From JAVVHH01 sp050954595 (GTDB lineage Bacteria; Pseudomonadota; Alphaproteobacteria; Acetobacterales; Acetobacteraceae), in contig JBPBQE010000069.1 of NCBI GenBank assembly GCA_050954595.1, positions 1-8,673 on the forward strand: a DNA stretch of 8,673 bases, written 5' to 3'. Shown one piece after another: positions 1 through 6,308 of this stretch. Each line of letters opens with the position of its first letter. The first letter of the stretch is position 1. The notes beneath the pieces were generated by a model. That model saw only the letters and a list, made by a program, of their open reading frames with translations. It was not told the origin of the DNA and did no database searches. Both the position numbers and the translations under genes were made by a program.

Positions 1-109
1 CTTCAATGACGTCGAAGCCCTCGTCGGCCAATGCCTCGGCCAACGTCATCCGGATTAGAAACTCGTCCTCAACGACCAGAACTCTCGGAGACGGAACCGA
101 TGTAGGCAT
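1..109 (-). CDS. Response regulator receiver domain, N-terminal fragment
   Basis: The reverse strand starts with ATG at 109 and reads 36 codons to the left window edge. The translation contains RVLVVEDEFLIR at residues 9-20, then MTLAEALADEGFDVIE. This is the first beta strand, the acidic pair (E14, D15) and the first helix of a CheY-like receiver domain. In this family a histidine kinase phosphorylates an aspartate at the end of the third beta strand; that residue lies outside the window, as does any output domain. The short Pro/Ser-rich lead (residues 2-8) before the first strand is common. It may be a stand-alone CheY-like regulator or the start of a larger one; this cannot be decided here. 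It is transcribed divergently from the beta-propeller gene across a gap of about 200 bp. Confidence 0.85.
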   Translation of the reverse strand, partial: MPTSVPSPRVLVVEDEFLIRMTLAEALADEGFDVIE

Positions 110-184
110 GGCTAGACAGACCTTCTGGACAAATCGTCAAGTCCACTGAAGCTGTGAACGCCGATCAAATTATCAACCGTAACG

Positions 185-212
185 TCGATTTTATACCTGC
201 GGTAAAAGTCGA
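185..212. repeat. Imperfect inverted repeat, possible operator
   Basis: The left arm TCGATTTTATACC (185-197) and right arm GGTAAAAGTCGA (201-212) surround a TGC centre (198-200). They pair with one mismatch and one unpaired base. The element is AT-rich in a GC-rich window and lies in the gap between the divergent response regulator and beta-propeller genes. It overlaps the 8-bp palindrome GATGCATC at 211-218. A transcription factor site is a reasonable inference, but no known operator consensus is recognised. Confidence 0.4.
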
Positions 213-270
213 TGCATCTCTGTTATGGACAACGTCGCTGGAAAATATTGCGGCTCGCGATAGGGTTGCG

Positions 271-279
271 TGCTACACT
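271..279 (+). promoter_or_regulatory. Extended -10 promoter candidate for the beta-propeller gene
   Basis: TGC-TACACT at 271-279 matches an extended -10 element (TGN followed by a TATAAT-like hexamer, 4 of 6). It lies 28 bp before the ATG at 308, which gives a leader of roughly 20 nt. The nearest -35-like hexamer, TTGCGG at 248-253, is 20 bp away and therefore too far for a standard spacer, so the assignment rests on the TG extension. No strong Shine-Dalgarno is visible before 308. This is a candidate by eye only. Confidence 0.35.
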
Positions 280-307
280 GCATCTATCCTCTCAACAGCC
301 GAGCATC

Positions 308-1288
308 ATGCGCCGCCTGACCGTTGCCCTCGCTCTTCTCTCGATGACCGCTCTGCCCCCTGCCCCGGCATCCGCTTCCGCACTCGCCATCGTGGTCAAT
401 TCCGGAGACGCCAGCCTAAGCGTGCTGGACGCCTCGACGGGCGCCGAGCTCCGCCGCGTACCGGTTCTTCGCGAACCGCATCACCTAGCCTTGAGCCCAA
501 GCGGCAAAGAACTGCTCATTGGCGATGCCGGTGGCAACGAAATGCTGTTCCTCGACCCGATCACCGGTGAGATCCGTCGCCGAATTCCGATCACCGATCC
601 CTACCAGTTGCAGTTCAGCCCCAATGCCAAATGGCTCGTCGTCACCGGCCTGGCTCGCAATCAGGTCGACATCTACGACGCCACCTCGATGCAGCTGTTG
701 CACCGATTTCCCGCCAGTTCGATGCCGAGCCACATCGCGTACTCGCCCGACTCCACCATGGCGTACGTCACACTCCAGGGCACCAACAAGCTGGTCGCTT
801 ATAACCTGACCACCATGTCAGTCGTATGGACCAGCGACATCGGCAAAACCCCGGCCGGCGTGATCTGGCACAACAACAAGATCCTGGTCGCCAACATGGG
901 CACCGACAGCATCGTGGTCGCTGACCCCGTAGACGGCCACATTGAGCGAACCATCCGCACCGGTCGCGGCGCTCACCAGATCTTCCCCTCCCCTGACGGC
1001 AAGATCCTCTACGTCAACAATCGTGTCGACGGCACCACTGTCGCCCTCGACGCTCGCACGCTCGAGCCCATACGCAGCTATCGCATCCCCGGTGGCCCCG
1101 ATTGCATCGACTTCGCACCTGACGGAAAGCTTTGGATCACCCAGCGCTTCATCCAGAAAGTCGCCATCCTCGACCCGACGACCGGTACCATCCGGTCCAT
1201 CCCCGTGGGCCGCTCCCCTCACGGCATCTTCCTCACCGATGGCGTGCTGAACAAACCGACCGTAAACGCCGGGCTACGGGTAAACTGA
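308..1288 (+). CDS. Exported YncE-like (YVTN-type) beta-propeller protein
   Basis: The product is 326 aa. The chosen ATG (308) begins a clear Sec signal peptide: MRR, a hydrophobic run at about residues 4-16, and an ASASA-type cleavage region near 21-26. The open frame extends upstream, but that part does not look coding. The mature protein is built of about 42-residue repeats. Each carries a SPxG/APDG-like turn (63-66, 104-107, 146-149, 228-231, 270-273), a strand ending in a phrase such as 'VDIYDATS' or 'VAILDPTTG', and then the next blade. This is the pattern of a seven-bladed YVTN/cytochrome-d1-like propeller. Such proteins are usually periplasmic binding or scaffold proteins, and some relatives are lactonase-like; no catalytic motif is evident here. 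No haem-binding CXXCH is present. The stop overlaps the ATG of the downstream desaturase by 1 nt (TGATG), so the two are probably cotranscribed and translationally coupled. The substrate is unknown. Confidence 0.85.
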   Translation: MRRLTVALALLSMTALPPAPASASALAIVVNSGDASLSVLDASTGAELRRVPVLREPHHLALSPSGKELLIGDAGGNEMLFLDPITGEIRRRIPITDPYQLQFSPNAKWLVVTGLARNQVDIYDATSMQLLHRFPASSMPSHIAYSPDSTMAYVTLQGTNKLVAYNLTTMSVVWTSDIGKTPAGVIWHNNKILVANMGTDSIVVADPVDGHIERTIRTGRGAHQIFPSPDGKILYVNNRVDGTTVALDARTLEPIRSYRIPGGPDCIDFAPDGKLWITQRFIQKVAILDPTTGTIRSIPVGRSPHGIFLTDGVLNKPTVNAGLRVN

Positions 1289-2241
1289 TGATCGATCCCT
1301 TCAGCCTGGCCGCGGGTTGGATCCAGGAACACGCCCTGCTCCCCCTGCTCTATGCCGTCGGCGGCATGGAATGGGAGGAGATCTCCTTCAACTGGGCCCT
1401 ATTCGCCGTCTACGGCCTGGCGCAGACGGTCATCACCTTCGCCATCTGCATGCCGCTTGAGCGCTGGCGCCCAGTCGAACGCTGGCCCGACCAGAAAGCC
1501 GTCCTCATCGACGTCTTCTACACGCTGATTTCCCGCGTCGGCGTCCTGCCGCTCGTGACGTTCGTACTGTTCTACGAAATCCAAGTCACCATGAACGGCT
1601 GGCTGTCCGATCACGGCTGGATCCCGCCCACGCTCGAGCGCGTCTTCCCGTTCCTGCTCGGTCACAACGTCCTGACCTTCTTCGTCTACGCCATCATCCT
1701 CGACCTCGGCGAATACTGGCGGCACCGCCTGTCTCACACCGTCGGCTGGTGGTACGGCCTGCATTCCCTGCATCACGCCCAGCGCCAGATGACCTTCTGG
1801 TCCGACGACCGCAATCATGTCCTCGACGACCTCATCGGCTTCGTCTGGTTCATGGCCATCGCCCTGCTGATCGGCATCCCGCCGCTGCAATTCCCTCTGC
1901 TGGTCCTGTTGCTCCGCCTCATCGAGAGCCTGTCCCATGCCAACACCCGGCTGTCCTTTGGCTGGCTCGGTGACCGCCTGCTGGTCTCGCCCCGCTTTCA
2001 CCGCATCCATCACGGCATCCTTGCTGCCGGAGCCAAGAGCTGTAACTACGGCGCCATCCTACCCTGGTGGGACATGGCACTCGGCACCGCCGATTTCGGC
2101 CGCGCCTACGCCGGCACTGGTGACCCCGGCGCCCCCGAAGTCATGGCCACCGGCACGTTCATGCAACAGCAGATGGCCGGCCTGCGCCGCATGATCCGCC
2201 TCTCCCGCTGGGGCCGCCGCCGCGCCCGCCTAAACGCCTAA
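1288..2241 (+). CDS. Sterol desaturase / fatty acid hydroxylase family membrane protein
   Basis: The product is 317 aa. Start at ATG 1288, overlapping the previous stop by one base, is preferred over the upstream in-frame ATG at 1132, which lies inside the propeller gene. Hydrophobic segments are seen at about 35-55, 78-98, 122-141 and 183-212. The histidine clusters of the non-haem di-iron hydroxylase superfamily are present: HRLSH at 146-150 (HX3H), HSLHH at 159-163 (HX2HH) and HRIHH at 238-242 (HX2HH). H177 and H217 lie between the second and third clusters. These enzymes use O2 to hydroxylate or desaturate lipids at the membrane face; the real substrate (fatty acid, sterol, hopanoid, carotenoid or sphingoid) cannot be read from sequence. 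The C-terminus is Arg-rich (RWGRRRARLNA), as expected for a cytoplasmic tail. The upstream partner is an exported propeller protein. The family call is sure; the substrate is unknown. Confidence 0.9.
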   Translation: MIDPFSLAAGWIQEHALLPLLYAVGGMEWEEISFNWALFAVYGLAQTVITFAICMPLERWRPVERWPDQKAVLIDVFYTLISRVGVLPLVTFVLFYEIQVTMNGWLSDHGWIPPTLERVFPFLLGHNVLTFFVYAIILDLGEYWRHRLSHTVGWWYGLHSLHHAQRQMTFWSDDRNHVLDDLIGFVWFMAIALLIGIPPLQFPLLVLLLRLIESLSHANTRLSFGWLGDRLLVSPRFHRIHHGILAAGAKSCNYGAILPWWDMALGTADFGRAYAGTGDPGAPEVMATGTFMQQQMAGLRRMIRLSRWGRRRARLNA

Positions 2242-2250
2242 CGGCGGGCG
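2223..2250. terminator. GC hairpin between convergent desaturase and metallopeptidase genes
   Basis: CGCCCGCC (2223-2230) and GGCGGGCG (2243-2250) form a perfect 8-bp stem with a 12-nt loop that holds the desaturase stop codon. The two genes converge with only 10 bp between their stops, so the hairpin could act on both strands. No T-tract follows on either side, so it is a weak intrinsic terminator candidate at best. Confidence 0.4.
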
Positions 2251-2251
2251 T

Positions 2252-2665
2252 TCACTCCCGCTCGAGATCCTCGATATCGGCATCACTGAATCCAAAGTGA
2301 TGCGCGATTTCGTGGATCAGCACCGTGCGCACCAAGTTGAACAACTCCTCCCCGGTCTCGATCCACTCCAGCAGGATCGGCTCGCGGAATAGCAGGATCA
2401 TGTCCGGCTCCTGCCGCGTCCCGCCCGCGCCCTTTTCCCCGATCGGCACGCCGCGATACAGCCCGGTGAGGTCCCAGGCGTTCTCGATCCCCAACTCCGC
2501 CAGCAACTCGTCGTCCGGCGCTTCCTCCACCAGGATCGCCACCCCGCGCACCTCGCGCCGCAGCTTGGCCGGTATCGCCGTCAGCGCATGTTCGGCCAGT
2601 TCCACGATGTCTTCGACGCTCGGCGGCGCGCCGAACCGGGTGATTGCCGTGCTAGGGTCGTTCAT
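2252..2665 (-). CDS. Zincin-like metallopeptidase family protein (Zincin_1 type)
   Basis: The product is 137 aa. Start at the ATG at 2665 (MNDPSTAITRFGAPPSVEDIV) is preferred; the frame also opens upstream, but those codons run into the divergent phhB start. Residues 118-125 read HEIAHHFG, the HExxH(H)xG zinc site of the small zincin family related to PF06262, followed by SDADIEDLE close to the C-terminus. The middle part, with 'LTGLYRGVPIGEK' (about 67-79) and 'DMILLFREPIL' (about 88-98), is also typical of this family. There is no signal peptide or membrane segment, so it should be cytoplasmic. H118, E119 and H122 are the expected zinc ligand/catalytic residues. Function and substrates are poorly known for the family. 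It is divergent from phhB, with only 38 bp between starts, so the two promoters must be crowded or overlap coding sequence. Confidence 0.88.
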   Translation of the reverse strand: MNDPSTAITRFGAPPSVEDIVELAEHALTAIPAKLRREVRGVAILVEEAPDDELLAELGIENAWDLTGLYRGVPIGEKGAGGTRQEPDMILLFREPILLEWIETGEELFNLVRTVLIHEIAHHFGFSDADIEDLERE

Positions 2666-2703
2666 CCGCCCATCCCGCCTCAACCGGAGCCCGTAGGCAA
2701 CCC

Positions 2704-2997
2704 ATGCACACACTCACCGAGCCCGAACGCGACGCCCTGTGGCGCCGATGCCCCGACTGGCGCCCCCTGCCGGACCGCGACGCGATCACCCGCGACCTCA
2801 AATTCCCCGATTTCCGTGCCGCCTGGGCCTTCATGACTCGCGTCGCCGCCCTCGCCGACCGCATGGACCATCACCCCGAATGGTCCAACGTCTACAACCG
2901 CGTCTCCATCACCCTCACCACGCACAACGCCTCCGGCCTGACCCGGCGCGACGCCGACCTCGCCGCCGCCATCGACCAGGCCGTCACCCCCGAATGA
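2704..2997 (+). CDS. phhB: 4a-hydroxytetrahydrobiopterin dehydratase (pterin carbinolamine dehydratase)
   Basis: The product is 97 aa, a normal length for the family. It dehydrates 4a-hydroxytetrahydropterin to quinonoid dihydropterin, which recycles the cofactor after aromatic amino acid hydroxylation. The signature is complete: DHHPEW at 55-60 (active-site histidines 56 and 57), Y64, H74 in 'TTHNASGLT', and D83/D85 in 'RRDADLA'. The N-terminal 'WRPLPDRDAITRDLKFPDFRAAWAFM' region is also standard. Start is ATG 2704; a modest GGAG (about 2685-2688) lies upstream. It is the first gene of a plus-strand operon; its stop overlaps the mazG start (ATGA). No aromatic amino acid hydroxylase is in the window, so the cofactor partner is elsewhere, or the protein serves another pterin-related role. 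Confidence 0.93.
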   Translation: MHTLTEPERDALWRRCPDWRPLPDRDAITRDLKFPDFRAAWAFMTRVAALADRMDHHPEWSNVYNRVSITLTTHNASGLTRRDADLAAAIDQAVTPE

Positions 2998-3824
2998 CCG
3001 ACCTCGTCCCGTCCCCCGCCGCCCGGGAACTGACCCGCCTCCTCGACATCATGGCCCGCCTCCGCGCCCCCAACGGCTGCCCCTGGGACCGCGTCCAAAC
3101 CTTCGCCACCATCGCCCCTTTCACCATTGAGGAAGCCTACGAAGTCGCCGACGCCATCGCCCGCGACGACATGGTCAACCTCCCCGACGAGCTCGGCGAC
3201 CTCCTGTTCCAAATCGTCTACTACGCCCAGATGGCCGACGAAGCCGGCCTGTTCGACTTCGCCGCCGTCGCCCGCGCCATCTCCGACAAGATGATCCGCC
3301 GCCACCCCCACGTGTTCGGAACCGAAGACACCCCCGGCTGGGAAGAGCAGAAGCGCCAGGAACGCGCGACCAAGAACCGCACCGGAACCCTCGCGGACAT
3401 CCCCGCCGGCCTCCCCGCCCTCACCCGCGCCCTCAAGATTACCAAGCGCGTCGCCCGAATCGGCTTCGACTGGCCCGACGCCGAACTCGTCCTGCAAAAA
3501 CTCGAGGAGGAGATTGCCGAAGTCCGCGCCGAACTCCCCACCGCCGACCCGGCCCGCCTGGCCGACGAGGTCGGTGATGTCCTCTTCGTCGCCGCCAACC
3601 TGGCCCGCAAGCTCGGCCTAGACCCCGAAGCCTGCCTCCGCGGCGCCAACGACAAGTTCAGCCGCCGCTTCACCGCCGTCGAGCAACGCGTCGAAGCCGC
3701 CGGCCTAGCCCTCGCCGATGCCGGCCTGTCGCGCCTGGAAGCCGAGTGGCAATCCGTCAAGGCCGCCGAGCGCGAAGCCCCATCCCCCGCCGAAACTCCC
3801 ATCGCAACCGGAAACCCCGAATGA
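2994..3824 (+). CDS. mazG: Nucleoside triphosphate pyrophosphohydrolase MazG
   Basis: The product is 276 aa, close to the E. coli type of MazG with two tandem domains. It hydrolyses NTPs and dNTPs to the monophosphate plus pyrophosphate and is linked to removal of non-canonical nucleotides and to (p)ppGpp control. Domain 1 (about 12-115) has the opening 'LRAPNGCPWDRVQT' and the metal-binding set EEAYE (46-50) with DELGD (65-69). Domain 2 (about 145-255) repeats this with EEEIAE (171-176) and DEVGD (191-195), followed by 'NDKFSRRF' (219-226). The tail after about 258 is Pro/Ala-rich and not conserved. Start ATG 2994 overlaps the phhB stop by 4 nt (ATGA), and its own stop overlaps lrgA in the same way, so translation is likely coupled. 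The open frame continues upstream in phhB as a shadow. It is not related to the MazEF toxin pair. Confidence 0.95.
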   Translation: MTDLVPSPAARELTRLLDIMARLRAPNGCPWDRVQTFATIAPFTIEEAYEVADAIARDDMVNLPDELGDLLFQIVYYAQMADEAGLFDFAAVARAISDKMIRRHPHVFGTEDTPGWEEQKRQERATKNRTGTLADIPAGLPALTRALKITKRVARIGFDWPDAELVLQKLEEEIAEVRAELPTADPARLADEVGDVLFVAANLARKLGLDPEACLRGANDKFSRRFTAVEQRVEAAGLALADAGLSRLEAEWQSVKAAEREAPSPAETPIATGNPE

Positions 3825-4183
3825 TCGGCGCCATCACCGCCCTTCTCATCTGCCAACTCGCCGGCGAACTCATCTCCCGCGGTCTGCATCTCCCGGTCCC
3901 CGGCCCCGTCCTCGGCATGATCATGCTCCTGATCGGCCTGCTGGTCCGTGAGCGCACCCACGACACCGGCGGCCAGGCTCCGGACGCGCTCGAAGGTGTC
4001 GCCAACGCCCTGCTCGGCAATCTCGGCCTCCTCTTCGTCCCCGCCGGCGTCGGCGTCGTCCTCTACGGCCCTCTCCTCGCCCGCAACTGGGCCCCCATCG
4101 CCGTCGCCGTCCTCGTCGGCACCGTGTTGGCCATCGCCGTCACCGGCCGGCTCGCCCAGGCCATGCTCAAGCGCTTCGGATAA
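3821..4183 (+). CDS. lrgA: CidA/LrgA family membrane protein
   Basis: The product is 120 aa and almost entirely hydrophobic, with about four membrane segments (roughly 3-18, 27-43, 62-85 and 91-110). Conserved family features are 'PVPGPVLGMIML' (25-36) and 'NLGLLFVPAGVGVV' (67-80). CidA/LrgA proteins are holin-like small inner-membrane proteins. They work with CidB/LrgB and have been tied to control of murein hydrolases and, more recently, to transport of pyruvate or other small metabolites. Start is ATG 3821, overlapping the mazG stop (ATGA). The open frame extends upstream inside mazG and is a shadow there. lrgB follows 8 nt downstream, the usual pairing. Confidence 0.92.
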   Translation: MIGAITALLICQLAGELISRGLHLPVPGPVLGMIMLLIGLLVRERTHDTGGQAPDALEGVANALLGNLGLLFVPAGVGVVLYGPLLARNWAPIAVAVLVGTVLAIAVTGRLAQAMLKRFG

Positions 4184-4191
4184 ACCCGGCC

Positions 4192-4917
4192 ATGAGCCAG
4201 GAACTCGCCGAAATCTGGGTCTATCTCGCCCGCGAACCTCTCGCCGCGCTCACCGCCACCCTCCTCGCCTGGATGGCCGGGCTCAAGCTGCAGCAATGGT
4301 CCGGCCGCCACCCCCTGGCCAACCCGGTCCTCATCGCCGTCGCCCTGCTCGCCACCGGGCTCCTGCTCAGCGGCATCGACTACCGCGCCTATTTCGCCGG
4401 CGCGCAATTCGTCCACTTCCTTCTCGGCCCCGCCACCGTCGCGCTGGCCCTGCCGCTCTATCAACAATGGCGCGTCGTCCGCCGCTCCTTCGTGGCCGTG
4501 ATCGTCTCCATCGTCTGCGGCGGCATGTTCTCCGCCGCCTCCGGCGTCGCCCTGGCCATGCTGTTCGGCGCCGCCAGCGACGTCACCGCCTCGCTCGCCC
4601 CCAAATCAGTCACCACCCCGGTCGCCATGGGCGTCGCCGAGCGCATCGGCGGCCTGCCCTCCCTCACCGCCGCCGTGGTCATCTGCTCCGGCATTGTCGG
4701 CGCCTCCCTCGGCCCCATGGTCCTGACCCTCTGCGGCGTCACCGACTGGCGCGCCCGCGGCCTGGCCATCGGCACCGTCTCCCACGGCATCGGCACCGCC
4801 CGCGCCCTCACCGTGAACCCCACCGCCGGCGCCTTCAGCGGCTTGGCCATGGGGCTCAACGCCCTGGCGACCGCGATCCTGCTTCCCTTGCTGTGGCACC
4901 TGATCCTGGGCACCTAG
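4192..4917 (+). CDS. lrgB: LrgB family membrane protein
   Basis: The product is 241 aa, the usual LrgB/CidB/YohK size, with many membrane segments along its length. Family hallmarks are 'FLLGPATVALALPLY' (76-90), 'PKSVTTPVA' (137-145), 'GIVGASLGP' (167-175) and 'SHGIGTARA' (197-205), followed by 'GAFSGLAMGLN' (213-223). It is the partner of LrgA: the pair forms an inner-membrane export/transport system linked to autolysis control and to pyruvate or glycolate-type metabolite transport in different species. Start ATG 4192 is 8 nt after the lrgA stop. No LytSR-type regulator is adjacent in this window; the pair is embedded downstream of mazG instead. The hydrolase gene starts 26 nt after its stop. 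Confidence 0.95.
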   Translation: MSQELAEIWVYLAREPLAALTATLLAWMAGLKLQQWSGRHPLANPVLIAVALLATGLLLSGIDYRAYFAGAQFVHFLLGPATVALALPLYQQWRVVRRSFVAVIVSIVCGGMFSAASGVALAMLFGAASDVTASLAPKSVTTPVAMGVAERIGGLPSLTAAVVICSGIVGASLGPMVLTLCGVTDWRARGLAIGTVSHGIGTARALTVNPTAGAFSGLAMGLNALATAILLPLLWHLILGT

Positions 4918-4943
4918 CGCCAGGCGAACTCGAAAGCACCCCA

Positions 4944-5621
4944 ATGACTGTCGAAACCGTCTTCATCCCCGCCCTGCTCTGCGACGGGGGCCTCTACGCC
5001 GACCTCATCGAACACCTCGGCGACACCGTCTCCGCCCATGTCCTGATGTCGCCCAAGCCCACCCTCGAGGAAAGCGCCGCCGACATCCTCACCCGCGCGC
5101 CGGAGAAATTCGTCCTCGTTGGCACCAGCTACGGCGGCAACCTCGCCCTCGAGATCGCCCTCGCCGCCCCCGAGCGCATCCAAGCCCTCTGGCTCATGGG
5201 CTGCGACCCCGCGCCCGCGCCCGAAGGCCGCCCCGAACTGGCCAACGCCCTGTCCGTCACGCCCGACGCCGTCATCGACGTCCTCGCCGCCAGCGTCGCC
5301 CACCCCGATCACACGGAGGCCGCCGCCGCCTTCAAATCCATGGCCATGGCGGTCGGCAGCGAAGCCGGCGTCCTACAAGCCGGCGCACTCGGCGTGCGCA
5401 AGGACGCCGTTCCTCGCCTCGGCACCCTGACGATGCCCACCTTGATCCTCTGGGGCGCCGACGACGCCCTTGTCCCGGTCGCGATCGGCCAGTCCCTCGC
5501 CGACGCCCTACCCCACGCTCATTTCCACGTGCTCCCCCAGTGCGGTCACCTCCCGACCCTGGAGCGCCCCGCCGAAACCGCCGACCTCTTCCGGAAATTC
5601 CTGAGCGAAGAACTTACCTAA
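4944..5621 (+). CDS. Alpha/beta hydrolase
   Basis: The product is 225 aa, a compact alpha/beta-hydrolase fold enzyme with little or no cap. The catalytic triad is visible: nucleophile S62 in GTSYGG (60-65), acid D174 in 'WGADDALVP' (170-178), and base H202 in 'CGHLPTLERP' (200-209). The N-terminal 'FIPALLCDGGLY' (7-18) fits the usual loop that forms the oxyanion hole. There is no signal peptide, so it should be cytoplasmic. Start ATG 4944 is chosen because upstream codons in the same frame run through lrgB as a shadow. It is the last gene of the phhB-mazG-lrgA-lrgB operon, 26 nt after lrgB, and is followed by a perfect hairpin. The substrate cannot be predicted; esterase or C-C hydrolase activity are both possible. 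Confidence 0.88.
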   Translation: MTVETVFIPALLCDGGLYADLIEHLGDTVSAHVLMSPKPTLEESAADILTRAPEKFVLVGTSYGGNLALEIALAAPERIQALWLMGCDPAPAPEGRPELANALSVTPDAVIDVLAASVAHPDHTEAAAAFKSMAMAVGSEAGVLQAGALGVRKDAVPRLGTLTMPTLILWGADDALVPVAIGQSLADALPHAHFHVLPQCGHLPTLERPAETADLFRKFLSEELT

Positions 5622-5633
5622 TCTGAGCCGAAA

Positions 5634-5662
5634 TGGAGGCGGGTGCCGCAAGCCCGCCTCCA
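5634..5662. terminator. Bidirectional hairpin between convergent hydrolase and queE
   Basis: TGGAGGCGGG (5634-5643) and CCCGCCTCCA (5653-5662) form a perfect 10-bp stem with a 9-nt loop (TGCCGCAAG). It sits 12 bp after the hydrolase stop and 13 bp before the queE stop. Read on the minus strand, the stem is followed directly by TTTC, a short T-run after queE; on the plus strand there is no T-tract. Position and symmetry support a shared terminator. Confidence 0.7.
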
Positions 5663-5675
5663 CCGATCGACCGGT

Positions 5676-6308
5676 TCAGCGGATCTCCAACACCTTGTGC
5701 GTCTGCACGCTCAACCGCCACTGCGGATGCGCCAGGCACAGGGCCACTGCCAGCCGCATGTTCGCCGCCTGCTCCGGCCCATCCATCGCCTGCAGCGACA
5801 GCCGCCGGAACCCGAGCCCCTCCATCGCCGCCAGGTCCAACCCCGCCTGCGGCACTACCAGCTTCAACTCGTCACCCTCCGTCAGCCGCAGCGGCGCCCC
5901 CGCCTTCGGGCTGACGCACACCCAATCCACCCCCGCCGGCGCCGGCGCGATCGTCCCGTTCGTCTCCACCGCCACGCTGAACCCGCGCGCCTTCAGCGCT
6001 GACACCAACGCTTCGTCCATCTGCAGCAACGGCTCCCCGCCCGTACACACTACGAACGGCTCCCCTCCACCCGGCCAAACCCCCGCCACCGCATCCGCCA
6101 GCGCGTCCGCATCCGCGAACCGCCCGCCCAGCGTCCCGTCCATCCCCACGAAATCCGTATCGCAGAACCGACACACGGCCTCCGACCGATCCTCCTCCCG
6201 TCCCGACCAAAGATTGCAGCCGCTGAATCGGCAGAACACCGCCGCTCGCCCCGCCTGCGCCCCCTCGCCCTGCAGCGTGTAGAAGATCTCCTTCACCGCG
6301 TAGCTCAC
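5676..6308 (-). CDS. queE: 7-carboxy-7-deazaguanine synthase (radical SAM)
   Basis: The product is 210 aa. It converts 6-carboxy-5,6,7,8-tetrahydropterin to 7-carboxy-7-deazaguanine, a step to preQ0 and queuosine. The 4Fe-4S cluster cysteines follow the QueE-specific spacing CX14CX2C (C31, C46, C49), and 'EIFYTLQGEGAQAGRAAVFCRFSGC' (7-31) is the family N-terminus. TGGEP at 89-93 binds the SAM amino group; 'ETNGT' (115-119) and 'VSPKAG' (132-137) are further conserved segments. The start codon is GTG (6308), which overlaps the queD TGA as GTGA, so translation is coupled to queD. The protein is cytoplasmic. No queC or queF lies in the window, so later steps must be encoded elsewhere. Confidence 0.95.
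   Translation of the reverse strand: MSYAVKEIFYTLQGEGAQAGRAAVFCRFSGCNLWSGREEDRSEAVCRFCDTDFVGMDGTLGGRFADADALADAVAGVWPGGGEPFVVCTGGEPLLQMDEALVSALKARGFSVAVETNGTIAPAPAGVDWVCVSPKAGAPLRLTEGDELKLVVPQAGLDLAAMEGLGFRRLSLQAMDGPEQAANMRLAVALCLAHPQWRLSVQTHKVLEIR

Noticed and set aside
154..307. Upstream extension of the beta-propeller protein or a separate small gene in the 110-307 gap
   Set aside because: The codons before 308 do not match the composition of the gene, there is a clear signal peptide at 308, and the frame starting at 154 soon runs out of frame with the propeller gene as an Arg/Pro-rich shadow.
1399..2013. Open frame of 204 codons on the minus strand across the desaturase gene
   Set aside because: The translation is a run of Asp, Glu, Gln and Val without hydrophobic core or family motif, directly opposite the histidine clusters of a clear gene.
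2994..3824. MazG as part of a toxin-antitoxin system
   Set aside because: MazG is a nucleotide pyrophosphohydrolase; there is no MazE or MazF-like gene next to it.
3221..3961. Open frame of 246 codons on the minus strand across mazG and lrgA
   Set aside because: It is antisense to two well-supported genes and its translation is low-complexity (Ser/Ala/Arg-rich) with no motif. It arises from lack of stop codons in GC-rich DNA.
3948..4943. Long N-terminal extension of the alpha/beta hydrolase frame
   Set aside because: The upstream part is Pro/Arg/His-rich shadow of lrgA and lrgB. The hydrolase fold begins at ATG 4944.
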